Below are positions 7,978 to 15,635 of a DNA stretch of 21,433 nt, in pieces. The stretch lies in contig JAFTSQ010000013.1 in assembly GCA_017467205.1 (NCBI GenBank), positions 1 to 21,433 of the forward strand. Direction: 5' to 3'. A model generated the notes under the pieces. The model did not search any database. It worked only from the letters and a program-made list of their open reading frames with translations, and was not told the origin of the DNA. The DNA comes from Clostridia bacterium. Lineage in GTDB: Bacteria > Bacillota_A > Clostridia > Oscillospirales > CAG-272. Position numbers and translations under genes: made by a program. Numbering within the stretch: the first letter of the stretch is position 1; each line of letters starts with the position of its first letter.

Positions 7978-8006
7978 TTGAAATACAGCGGCGGTTCTGC
8001 TATAAT
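7978..8006 (+). promoter_or_regulatory. Promoter of the SDR gene
   Basis: TTGAAA (7978-7983), 17-nt spacer, TATAAT (8001-8006). It predicts a start near 8013, about 22 nt before the ATG at 8035. The two -35 boxes of this and the minus-strand promoter are only 35 nt apart, so a regulator bound between them could act on both. Confidence 0.8.
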
Positions 8007-8034
8007 AAAGTTAATTTCTTCAAATGGAGTTTTT

Positions 8035-8916
8035 ATGAAGATAGAAAGATGGTTAGAAAAGAATACCGCGTCGCTTTCTGGCAAAACGGTTGCGGTCACG
8101 GGAACGACGGGAGGGCTCGGCCGTGAGCTTTGCCGCTATCTTGCCGCGCTTGGCGCGTCGCTTATCCTGCTTGACAGAAATGCACGTCGCTCCGAGGCGT
8201 TTCGCGACGAGCTTATTGCCGCCTTTGGCGCGAGCGTCAGATGCATCACGCTCGACCTTGAGGATATCGGGGCGCTCAAAAGAGTCGCCTGCGAGTTGAA
8301 GCGGGCGGAGATTGATATTTTCATACATAACGCGGGAGCTTACAGCATACCGCGCCACAAGTGCGCCACGGGCTACGACAACGTCTTCCAGATAAATTTC
8401 GCATCTCCCTACTATCTGATACGCGAGCTGCTCCCAACTCTTGAGGCGCGCGGCGGCAGAGTCGTTGCCGTCGGAAGTATTGCGCACAACTACTCAAAAA
8501 CCGACCCAAATGACGTCGATTTCTCGACACGGGATGCCGCTTCCCGCGTTTACGGCAATGCAAAGCGGTATCTGATGTTCTCGCTCCTTGAGCTCTTTTC
8601 AAAAAGCGAAGCAAGCCTTGCCGTCACTCACCCCGGCATTACCTTCACAAACATAACCGCCCACTACCCGAAGCTTATCTTCGCCATTATCAAGTACCCG
8701 ATGAAGCTGATATTTATGAAGCCGCGCCGTGCCGCGCTCTCGATACTCAAGGGCGTCTTTTCAGCCTGCGAGGGTCGCGAGTGGATAGGCCCGCGAGTTT
8801 TTGGGATATGGGGATTGCCTAAAAAGAGCCGCCTTAAGAGCGCCACAGACGAGGAGATTGCCCGCATTGCCCGCACGGCAGACGAGGTGTATGAGAGAGT
8901 AATGAATAGTGAATGA
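8035..8916 (+). CDS. Short-chain dehydrogenase/reductase (SDR) family oxidoreductase
   Basis: 293 residues from the ATG at 8035 (GGAG six to seven nt upstream). The classical SDR layout is visible: nucleotide-binding TGTTGGLG at residues 22-29, acidic LDLED after beta4, HNAG at 98-101, Asn121 in QINFASP, Ser148 in AVGSIA and YGNAK (Tyr173, Lys177) for catalysis. The C-terminal ~70 residues (KYPMKLIFMKPRRAA and after) resemble the extension in retinol-dehydrogenase-like SDRs and may contact membrane or a lipid-like substrate; that is inference. Substrate is not known. An upstream in-frame TTG at 7978 is part of the promoter and is not a start. The last four codons (MNSE) run into a low-complexity repeat tract, which suggests the C-terminus was recently reshaped. 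Confidence 0.88.
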   Translation: MKIERWLEKNTASLSGKTVAVTGTTGGLGRELCRYLAALGASLILLDRNARRSEAFRDELIAAFGASVRCITLDLEDIGALKRVACELKRAEIDIFIHNAGAYSIPRHKCATGYDNVFQINFASPYYLIRELLPTLEARGGRVVAVGSIAHNYSKTDPNDVDFSTRDAASRVYGNAKRYLMFSLLELFSKSEASLAVTHPGITFTNITAHYPKLIFAIIKYPMKLIFMKPRRAALSILKGVFSACEGREWIGPRVFGIWGLPKKSRLKSATDEEIARIARTADEVYERVMNSE

Positions 8917-8939
8917 TGAATAATGAAGAGTGAATAAGT

Positions 8940-8991
8940 AAATAAGTGAAAAGCCTATGCCAAGGATTTGGCATAGGCTTTTCACTTATTT
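8940..8991. terminator. Bidirectional hairpin terminator (24-bp perfect stem)
   Basis: 8940-8963 and 8968-8991 are exact reverse complements around a GGAT loop, with the core AAGCCTATGCCAA. It lies between the convergent SDR (+) and nitroreductase (-) genes and its right arm covers the last codon and stop of the nitroreductase. A/T-rich arm ends supply U residues in either direction, so it should serve both transcripts. Confidence 0.8.
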
Positions 8992-9510
8992 GGTGCAGAG
9001 TTCGTCAAGAGCCTTTCTCTTCTTCGGGCGAGGCTCTCCCTCTTCCTTTTTGTATCCAAGCGTTACCACAAGACGCACGGGCGAGGTGAGCGAGCAAGCT
9101 TCTCTTATCTTCGCGTCGTCAAACCAGCCGAGGATACAGCTTGAAAGCCCCTCCGCCTCCGCCGCAAGAGTGAGATGTGCAACAGCTATTCCGATATCTA
9201 TGGAGCGGTAGTCGTTATGCTTTAGCTTCGCACCGAGTGCGGCGCTCCTTACGTACTCATCCTCGGAGATAACTATCGCTATCGGCGCTTCGGTGGCAAA
9301 CTTGTTCATTCCCATACCGCCGCACGCGCGCTCAACTGCGTCTGCCACCTCGCCTCTCGTTACCGTGAGGTGATAGGGCTGACCGTTGCAGGCAGAGGGC
9401 GAGAGGCGAGCCGCCTCAAGAATGCGGAGAAGCTTCTCCTCCTCAACCTCGCGCGAGGGGTCGTAGCTGCGGCAGGACTCGCGCCGATTTATCAGTTCAT
9501 AATAATTCAT
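8986..9510 (-). CDS. Nitroreductase-family flavoprotein
   Basis: 174 residues, in the usual range for the compact nitroreductase family. The N-terminal INRRESCRSYDPS motif (about 7-19) and LSPSACNGQPYHL (36-48) are the FMN-binding signatures, and LTLAAEAEGLSSCILGWFD (about 113-131) is the conserved helix and glycine turn. These enzymes use NAD(P)H and FMN to reduce nitroaromatics, quinones or other electron acceptors in the cytosol; physiological substrate unknown. The ribosome binding site is weak (AAGGTCGG about 11 nt upstream). It begins 18 nt after the lipoprotein stop, so the two are probably co-transcribed. Confidence 0.9.
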   Translation of the reverse strand: MNYYELINRRESCRSYDPSREVEEEKLLRILEAARLSPSACNGQPYHLTVTRGEVADAVERACGGMGMNKFATEAPIAIVISEDEYVRSAALGAKLKHNDYRSIDIGIAVAHLTLAAEAEGLSSCILGWFDDAKIREACSLTSPVRLVVTLGYKKEEGEPRPKKRKALDELCTK

Positions 9511-9528
9511 ATTTTTTCTAAACCGACC

Positions 9529-11037
9529 TTATTCCGTAATACGATAAAAGTCGCCGCCGGAGCAAACGACTATTGCGTCGCCGTGCTCCATAACGTTCGA
9601 AATCATATCGTCAAAGGTGTGAATGAGCACACCCGTGTCGCTGTAAATGCTATATTCATAGCTGGCAGGTCTGCCGCTTCTTACCACGTAGTAGGAAGCT
9701 CCGCGAACCATCGTCACCTGGCTTGAGGAGGTTGTTTCCTCATAAGTCTCTACCAAGCCGCCCTCGGCAGTCCAGAGCCATTGGTCGTTATCCTTTTCAA
9801 AGATAGCGCCGTGCTCCATAGCGTGAACGAGAGAGTAACCGTCCTTTGTGTATTCAAAGGTGTTTTCAAAATTAAAGTCGAAAACTCTGCCGCGGTCGAT
9901 AATGTAATTCGAGTATACCGTGTCGAGCGAGGCTATCCTTCCGAGCACCTTGCCGTCGCGCTTCGCAACGCACCATTTTCCGTCTATTGACTTATATGCG
10001 TAATGCTCCTCACCTATCTGCGTGGGCAAGCCTTGAGTGGAATCAAAGGTGGCGGCGTTTAGCCTTTCTACGACCTTACCGCCGTTATCAACCGCGAGAA
10101 TCAGAAGCTCTGCATCTCTTAAGCGCCTATCTTCAATTGCAATTGCATACAAGCAGTTCTTATACTTTATCGTCTTACCGTCGAGCCTTGCGGAAGACTC
10201 GGAGGCGTTATAGAGGGGGGTGACGAAGAGATAGTCCGATTTTATCTCCTTTTCCGAGCCGTCCTTTGCGCTGATTATCAGCGATACGAGATCTCTCTTC
10301 TCTCCGTCGTAATAGATGTCGTAATCCTTTGCGTCAGTCGGAGCGGGAATAGTATACTGAACGAGCAAATCGCCGTTTTCAAGCGGTATTGCATTTTGAC
10401 CGTCGGAATACGGGCAAACCCAAGAGGACTTAAGACCGAGGTTCTTGTTGTAAATAAGTATCTTTGATTCGTTCACCTCGTAATAATAGTCGCCAACGGC
10501 GGCAATGAAATCGGGGTAAGAGTAGTCCTTCGAGCTATATTCGGTGACCTTGGAAAGCTCCCCCTCAAGGTCTATGCGGTATACAGTCTTATCAATCTGA
10601 ATGAGGTCATGCGACGCTTTTATAGAGCTTTCGGTAAGCGCATATTTGACAACTTCCGAGCCAACGCCGCTCTCGCTGTAAACGACGGTCTGCGATTTTT
10701 TGTCTTCGTATGTAATCACTATCGCAAAATACGAATCGTACGCAGTAGTAAAGCTGACGCTTGTAAGCTCTTCTCCGAACGATAGGATAACCTCGTCGCG
10801 CTCAAGGTTATAAATCTTATGCTCGGATTCGGAATTTTTAAGATAAACGAGCGGGCCGGAATGACCAACCAACGTGTAGCCTTTGAAATCCTCAAGCTCC
10901 GTTACCTTGGAAAGTGCAGGATATTCGTCCTCGAAATCCTCTGACAGAAGCGCAGAAAAGCTCCCGCCCTCACCGCAAGAGGTGAAGCAGCAGATTGCGA
11001 CGACTAAACATATGAATAGCATAAACAGTTTTTTCAT
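9529..11037 (-). CDS. Predicted lipoprotein of unknown function
   Basis: 502 residues from the ATG at 11037, chosen for AAAGGAGAACC seven nt upstream; the longer reading frame to 11091 adds residues without a binding site and spoils the signal peptide. The N-terminus MKKLFMLFICLVVAICCFTSC is a type II signal with Cys21 as lipid anchor (lipobox FTSC), so the protein should sit on the outer face of the membrane. The mature part shows many short beta-strand stretches with aromatic residues and repeated patterns such as YLKNSESEHKIYNLE and GDYYYEVNESKILIYNK, which suggests a beta-propeller-like fold. No catalytic motif was recognised. It is followed closely by a nitroreductase. Lipoprotein status is firm; function is unknown. 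Confidence 0.85.
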   Translation of the reverse strand: MKKLFMLFICLVVAICCFTSCGEGGSFSALLSEDFEDEYPALSKVTELEDFKGYTLVGHSGPLVYLKNSESEHKIYNLERDEVILSFGEELTSVSFTTAYDSYFAIVITYEDKKSQTVVYSESGVGSEVVKYALTESSIKASHDLIQIDKTVYRIDLEGELSKVTEYSSKDYSYPDFIAAVGDYYYEVNESKILIYNKNLGLKSSWVCPYSDGQNAIPLENGDLLVQYTIPAPTDAKDYDIYYDGEKRDLVSLIISAKDGSEKEIKSDYLFVTPLYNASESSARLDGKTIKYKNCLYAIAIEDRRLRDAELLILAVDNGGKVVERLNAATFDSTQGLPTQIGEEHYAYKSIDGKWCVAKRDGKVLGRIASLDTVYSNYIIDRGRVFDFNFENTFEYTKDGYSLVHAMEHGAIFEKDNDQWLWTAEGGLVETYEETTSSSQVTMVRGASYYVVRSGRPASYEYSIYSDTGVLIHTFDDMISNVMEHGDAIVVCSGGDFYRITE

Positions 11038-11114
11038 AAGGTTCTCCTTTCGTTTTCGCATTGTGTGCAGTTTTTTTAGCAAGCCACGCATCTGACGCGG
11101 TGCTTCTTAATTTC

Positions 11115-11143
11115 ATTATATCACCAACTCCCCTGCCCGTCAA
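11115..11143 (-). promoter_or_regulatory. Promoter of the lipoprotein-nitroreductase pair
   Basis: Minus sense TTGACG (11138-11143), 17-nt spacer, TATAAT (11115-11120). The start would be near 11108, giving a leader of about 70 nt. It lies directly downstream of the terminator of the GH2 gene, which insulates the two units. Confidence 0.82.
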
Positions 11144-11170
11144 CATTTTTATTTTTGGCGGCTATTAGGC

Positions 11171-11203
11171 AAAAAGAAGCAGGGGCACACGAGCGCCCCT
11201 GCT
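11171..11203 (-). terminator. Rho-independent terminator of the GH2 gene
   Basis: In minus sense a 9-bp stem AGCAGGGGC/GCCCCTGCT (11178-11203) with an 8-nt loop is followed by TCTTTTTG. It lies about 30 nt after the GH2 stop codon, a classical intrinsic terminator. Confidence 0.88.
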
Positions 11204-11233
11204 GAACGATTATTTGCTATATTGCCATTAAAA

Positions 11234-13483
11234 TCAGCGAAGCTCCTTGGGCTTGCGGATTTTGTTGAGCTGCTTATTCATCTTAAGCAGGTCTTCCTTC
11301 GTGAAATGAAGATTTGCAGCGCCCATAAGGCTAGTAAGACGCAGAACGGTGAAGCCGCCCATCATCTGCATCATTTCCTCGTTAATCTCAAAGCCTGCAG
11401 CCATGCCGCTGCCCGAGCCACCGGAAAGGCTCTTCTTAATCTTCATACCAAGCTTCGCGAACCAAAGCTTGCCGCGCCAGGACTTGAGAATGTCGCTCAT
11501 CTTATCGTTGAGCGAGTATCTGCCCTCAATAACGGTAACGTCGAACCAGTTAAGAACTGCGCCGACCTCCTTGAGAATGTAGTCCTGATTGGGCTCGCTG
11601 ACCTTGCGGATTTTGCCCTCGTCGCGATGCTCGCCGGCAACCGCAACGATAGTGCTCTCGCCCACGTTCTTCACCTCAAAGTAGAAGAAGCGGTCTGCCT
11701 TCTGCTTGCCGACGCTCTCGCCGTTAACGAAGAGCTCGACCTCAGGAAGATTCGAGTAAACGGTTACCTTGGTAACGTCCTCGACTCTGTCGATATATCT
11801 CTTACCGCAAAGGTGAACGAAGGGCTCGTCGGAAAGCCAAGCCTTGTACGCATAGAAGGCGTCCTTCTTGTACTTTCTGTCCATCGTAATAAGACCCTTA
11901 TGGTTTTGTCCGTTCTCGCCGCCCTCAGCTCTTGCGTCTGCGCCGAAGTCGAACATATTCCACACGTGAGTCGCCCAAAGGTAGGGGCGTGTCGAGATTT
12001 GCTTGATAAGCTCCTCGTGATAGTACGCCTGATACTCCTCGGTGTAGTCGCCCTGAACAGGCTTTGATGTGTGCCAATTGAGAGCCTCACAGCCGTACTC
12101 GCTGATACCGATAGGCTTGTTCGGATACTTCTCGTGGAACTTATCGAACCAAGGTCCGTTCATAGTGGTGTCACCGCCGTACCAGCCGAAGTAGTGGTTA
12201 TAGGAAACCACGTCGGAGATGTGAACGTACTCCTCCTCGGGCTTGCACATAGAAACGCAGGCAACCGTCGTGAGTCTGGTCTTATCGAGCGAGTGAACGA
12301 GGTCATTGAGCTTCTTGTGGTTTGCTATAAGGTCGGGGTCGGTTGCGCCGCCCATAGTTATCTCGTTGGAAAGTCCCCAAACGACGATACAGGGGTGGTT
12401 GTAGTTCTGCGTGATAAGCTCTCTCATCTGGCTTTCGGTGTTAGCGTTGCCGTTCGGGAGGTGCTTTGAAATGTAGGGTATTTCAGCCCAGATAACGAGT
12501 CCGCGCTCGTCGCAAAGGTCGTAGAAATACTGGTCGTGCTGATAGTGTGCAAGACGAATGGTGGTTGCTCCGACCTCCATTATGAGCTCGATATCCTCCT
12601 CGTGATGCTCGGGGAGAAGCGCGTTACCGATGCCGAGTCTGTCCTGATGGCGAGATACGCCGCGAAGGGGGTACTCAACGCCGTTGAGGATAAAGCCGCG
12701 GTTCGGGTCTATCTCAAACGAACGGCAGCCGAAGCGGGAGGAAACGCTGTCAAGCACCTCGCCCTCGCGAGCTATCTCTACCTTTGCAGAATAGAGGTAG
12801 GGGTCGCGTCTTCCCTGCCACTTGTGAACTGCGGGGATTTTGAGCGATACGCTCGCCTCGGAGCTCTCCTCGCTTGCAATGACAGCTCCCTCGGCGTCTG
12901 TTATCGTGTAGACAATCTTGTCGCCCTCGGAAAGATTTACAGCATAAGCGTCAAGCTTTACAGTCGCGTCATCACCGCTTATTTCAGGGGTGATAACGAG
13001 GCCCGTGCCGCCGTAATACTCAAGGTCAAAGTGAGTCTTGTTTACCGAGATGATGTTAACGTCACGGTAAAGACCGCCGTAGAAGGTGAAGTCTGCCATC
13101 TGGGGATAAACGCGGTCGTTCGGCGAGTTGTCAACTACTATCGCAAGCTCGTTTTCTTCCGCAAGGAAGCTCGTAAGCTCTGCACGCCAGGTGGAATATC
13201 CGCCGTCGTGATGAGCGAGATGGTTGCCGTTGAGGTAAAGGTCGGCAGAGGAGTTTGCTCCGCGCACCTCAACGTAGTGGCAATCTGCCTCGGGAAGCTC
13301 GTTTTTCTTAAAGCTCTTGGTGTAAAGGCAGGAGCCGCGGAAGTAGTCCGCGCCGCCGTCCTGACCGTCAAGCGCATTCCAAGAGTGAGGAAGATCGACG
13401 CTTATCGCCTCGCCCTTGAGGGCAGGGTCGGAGCAGTCCTTGCAGAACTGCCAGCCGCTATTGAATTTCAAAATATTTCTCAT
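11234..13483 (-). CDS. Glycoside hydrolase family 2 (beta-galactosidase-like)
   Basis: 749 residues without signal peptide, so cytosolic. Domain order: jelly-roll sugar-binding domain (about 10-150; FYGGLYRDVNI at 134-144), immunoglobulin-like domain (150-255), TIM barrel (about 260-550) and a second Ig-like domain (560-625). Catalytic residues are Glu374 in WGLSNEI (acid/base) and Glu462 in GISEYG (nucleophile). WNMFDFGAD (508-516) and NHKGL (527-531) match many beta-galactosidases; NxK alone also occurs in beta-glucuronidases, so the sugar is not settled. The tail (about 648-749) is unusual: a charged linker with a GGSGSG hinge and Met-rich helix, not a known carbohydrate-binding module. 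The start has CAGGAGT seven nt upstream. It lies downstream of a GPH symporter and near a divergent AraC regulator, consistent with import and hydrolysis of one beta-glycoside. Confidence 0.92.
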   Translation of the reverse strand: MRNILKFNSGWQFCKDCSDPALKGEAISVDLPHSWNALDGQDGGADYFRGSCLYTKSFKKNELPEADCHYVEVRGANSSADLYLNGNHLAHHDGGYSTWRAELTSFLAEENELAIVVDNSPNDRVYPQMADFTFYGGLYRDVNIISVNKTHFDLEYYGGTGLVITPEISGDDATVKLDAYAVNLSEGDKIVYTITDAEGAVIASEESSEASVSLKIPAVHKWQGRRDPYLYSAKVEIAREGEVLDSVSSRFGCRSFEIDPNRGFILNGVEYPLRGVSRHQDRLGIGNALLPEHHEEDIELIMEVGATTIRLAHYQHDQYFYDLCDERGLVIWAEIPYISKHLPNGNANTESQMRELITQNYNHPCIVVWGLSNEITMGGATDPDLIANHKKLNDLVHSLDKTRLTTVACVSMCKPEEEYVHISDVVSYNHYFGWYGGDTTMNGPWFDKFHEKYPNKPIGISEYGCEALNWHTSKPVQGDYTEEYQAYYHEELIKQISTRPYLWATHVWNMFDFGADARAEGGENGQNHKGLITMDRKYKKDAFYAYKAWLSDEPFVHLCGKRYIDRVEDVTKVTVYSNLPEVELFVNGESVGKQKADRFFYFEVKNVGESTIVAVAGEHRDEGKIRKVSEPNQDYILKEVGAVLNWFDVTVIEGRYSLNDKMSDILKSWRGKLWFAKLGMKIKKSLSGGSGSGMAAGFEINEEMMQMMGGFTVLRLTSLMGAANLHFTKEDLLKMNKQLNKIRKPKELR

Positions 13484-13798
13484 AGTTTACTCCTGTTAGG
13501 TATAGGGGTGTGTTATATTTTTATTTTTTGCAAATTTTCAGCCGTTTAATCCTTTCGGCAGTGAGGGTAGCTCAAGTTTTTGCAACTTGAGCTACCCTCG
13601 AATGCTTTGGGGATAGGGGGATTTGAGAGCGATTAAAAAATGGCTTCTAATTTAATGGAGAAATTCGCAGAATTTCAACCTTAAAACACATATTATCAAG
13701 CTCATTTGCTGATTTTAGAGCTTTTTGTCATTTTTTAGTCATTTTCGCTTGCGCCCAAATGCGCCAGCCCCATAAAAGAATCAATCAAAAAGTCTTAA
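13484..13798. other. Intergenic region between symporter and GH2 genes
   Basis: 315 nt with no gene. The part nearest GH2 (13484-13560) holds its ribosome binding site and an AT-rich stretch with TTGCAA and TATAAC too closely spaced for a standard promoter, so GH2 may depend on readthrough or on an unrecognised promoter. The rest (13563-13770) is the post-stop repeat described separately. Confidence 0.55.
13563..13770. repeat. Post-stop dispersed repeat, copy 1 (uninterrupted)
   Basis: It starts with a hairpin of 16 perfect pairs (13563-13578 with 13584-13599, core GAGGGTAGCTCAAG), followed by a block GGATAGGG.GATTTG, the palindromic GGAGAAATTCGCAGAATTTC (13657-13676) and an end block TCATTTTCG.TT.CGCCCAAA continuing TGCGCCA (13739-13767). 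The same blocks in the same order and orientation occur at 19301-19653. Both copies lie just downstream of a minus-strand stop codon (symporter here, dnaK there). The GAAATTC/GAATTTC palindrome with a 3-nt centre is identical in both. Confidence 0.75.
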
Positions 13799-15418
13799 TT
13801 ACTCCGCGGTAACGGTTTCAACTACCTCAACGCTCTCGGTGTTGTGACCGAGGTCTCTGTTCATCTGCTCAAGGGTCTTCTTGTCAATGTTGTAGACAAG
13901 AACAACACCTACGAACTGGCAGATCGCCGAGAACATATAAAGCGCTGCGACAAGCCAGCAAAGGTTTGCTGCGGTTTGTGCCGACTGGCCGATAGTTCCG
14001 AGTCCCTCGTCGTAACCGATAAGAGAAGTACCCATAAGCGCAATAACTGCTACGGGGCCAACGCCCTGCGCGAGCTTTCTGAAGAAGGAGTGAAGCGAGT
14101 AAATAACGCTCTCTTCTCTCTTGCCCGTCTTCCACTCGGAGTAGTCGATAGCGTCACCCATCATAGCCCAGGATACGCAGTTATAGAAGCCCATACCGAG
14201 TCCGAAGAATACAAGACCTATCATATAAACGATAAGCTGTGCACCCTTGGGGCAAAGGGGGAAGAGGCAGAGGACAGCACCGCCGACAAGACCTGCGATA
14301 GAGCCTATCGTTGCAACCTCTTTTTTACCGTACTTCTTAACGAGCTTGGTAGCAAAGGGCATAAATATGAACATAGGAAGGAAGCCAACCATCGTAACCA
14401 AGCCGGAAAGAGAAGCCTGACCAAAATGAGTTGCGAACATAATGGTGTTGGCGGTGGTAGCCGACTGCATACCGAGGAACATACCCATAGCCGCGATGGT
14501 ACAACCGACTGCGGGGCGGTTCTTCACAAACGTGCCGAAGGACTTGAAGAGGTTAACCTTTTCACCGCTCTCCTGGTTGAGCATAGCGTACTCGTTGCCG
14601 CGAATGGTAACGTTCTTGATCATAAAGAGGAAGAATACGAATGCGAGAACACCCATAATGAGAGCTGCCCAGAATACTCTGTCACCGAGAAGAACCTCAA
14701 GCTGATTTCCGGTAAGGGGGCTGAGCACCGCATCACCTGCCTCGTAGGGCACACCAGTTTCGGGATTAACAAGGAATTTATCGGGAGAAAGCTTATCCTT
14801 TGCGGCTTCGGGAATTTCGATCTTATTAAGGAACCAATCGGTGTTGTTGGGGTCGAAGGTAACCTTCTGCCAAATAAGCATAGGAAGAATGATACCGGGA
14901 ACCATACCGCCGATTGCACCACCGATAGATCTGAAGACCGAGAGCTGTGCTCTCTCGCCTGCATCCTCGGTGATGATGTTAAGCATCGTACCGTAAGGAA
15001 CGTTAGCCACAGTGTAAGCCGCATCCCAGATTATGTATCCGACAACGAAGAGAATGGACTTAACAACGACGTGAGCGTTCGGGAAAGGAAGGAAGACTGC
15101 CGCGCCGCCTACGAGAAGGCCGAGCGCTCCGATAAGAATGTAGGTCTTGTACTTTCCGAGCTTATACTTTCTCTTATCACTGTCGATAAGAGTACCGATA
15201 AGCGGGTCGTTGATTGCATCCCACACCTGAACAACCAGGAGAAGGATCGAGAAAAGACCTGTTTCCAACATCATGTAAACAAGCCAGAAGGTCTGCACGG
15301 TGGTCTTAAGACCAAAGCTTAAGTTGCATCCTGCATCGCCGGCAGCATACGCGAGCTTATCACGAATGCCAAACTTACGCTTGCCGTTTGCGTCGAGCTG
15401 AACGGGTTTTTTTGCCAT
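13799..15418 (-). CDS. GPH-family sugar:cation symporter (MFS)
   Basis: 539 residues with about 12 hydrophobic segments. The N-terminal half carries VWDAINDPLIGTLIDSD (residues 65-81), the signature of the glycoside-pentoside-hexuronide:cation symporters (MelB, GusB, XynB relatives). These move a glycoside or oligosaccharide into the cell together with Na+ or H+. Typical members are 450-480 residues; here a hydrophilic insert at about 186-247 (FDPNNTDWFLNKIEI... up to LLGDRVFW) lies between two membrane segments and, as it follows the sixth segment or so, explains the extra length. The C-terminal tail is acidic. The ribosome binding site is AGAGG about 10 nt before the ATG. No strong -35 box is visible upstream, which fits dependence on the divergent AraC-type activator (inference). 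Downstream GH2 glycosidase suggests the cargo is its substrate. Confidence 0.92.
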   Translation of the reverse strand: MAKKPVQLDANGKRKFGIRDKLAYAAGDAGCNLSFGLKTTVQTFWLVYMMLETGLFSILLLVVQVWDAINDPLIGTLIDSDKRKYKLGKYKTYILIGALGLLVGGAAVFLPFPNAHVVVKSILFVVGYIIWDAAYTVANVPYGTMLNIITEDAGERAQLSVFRSIGGAIGGMVPGIILPMLIWQKVTFDPNNTDWFLNKIEIPEAAKDKLSPDKFLVNPETGVPYEAGDAVLSPLTGNQLEVLLGDRVFWAALIMGVLAFVFFLFMIKNVTIRGNEYAMLNQESGEKVNLFKSFGTFVKNRPAVGCTIAAMGMFLGMQSATTANTIMFATHFGQASLSGLVTMVGFLPMFIFMPFATKLVKKYGKKEVATIGSIAGLVGGAVLCLFPLCPKGAQLIVYMIGLVFFGLGMGFYNCVSWAMMGDAIDYSEWKTGKREESVIYSLHSFFRKLAQGVGPVAVIALMGTSLIGYDEGLGTIGQSAQTAANLCWLVAALYMFSAICQFVGVVLVYNIDKKTLEQMNRDLGHNTESVEVVETVTAE

Positions 15419-15635
15419 TGCGTTTTTACCTCTTTCTTTATTTTTGTTAATAGAATTTAATATTCCTCATATAGTATAAAGCATTTATCCCGCGAACAGT
15501 TAGTAATATTTTTATATGTTTTTGTAATTTTTTTATGTTTATTTACTCCAAATTGTTGTATTTCGATACAATTTGTGCTATAATTACAAATAAAGCAGTG
15601 TAAAATTTAACAAAATCTCAAAAAGGAGTCCGCTG
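15419..15635. promoter_or_regulatory. Divergent control region, symporter versus AraC regulator
   Basis: 217 nt, AT-rich. Toward the symporter there is a -10-like TATACT (about 15475-15480) but no recognisable -35 box at 17 nt. Toward the regulator there is a full promoter at 15556-15584. The dyad CAAATTGT...ACAATTTG (about 15550-15576) and the tighter TTGTAT-TTCG-ATACAA (15556-15571) overlap that -35 box and are candidate operator sequences. Confidence 0.55.
15556..15584 (+). promoter_or_regulatory. Promoter of the AraC-family regulator gene
   Basis: TTGTAT (15556-15561), 17-nt spacer, TATAAT (15579-15584). The weak -35 box is itself half of an inverted repeat, consistent with autoregulation. 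Confidence 0.6.

Noticed and set aside
7978..8034. N-terminal extension of the SDR protein from a TTG
   Set aside because: The TTG is part of the -35 box TTGAAA; the ATG at 8035 has GGAG at the right distance.
11846..12000. Beta-glucuronidase assignment for the GH2 enzyme from the NxK motif
   Set aside because: NHKGL with WNMFDF matches beta-galactosidases equally well; NxK alone does not settle the substrate, so the call was kept at beta-galactosidase-like GH2.
13844..15322. Plus-strand open frame of 492 codons opposite the symporter
   Set aside because: Shadow frame rich in His, Glu, Lys and Cys with no fold pattern; the minus-strand GPH protein explains the region fully.
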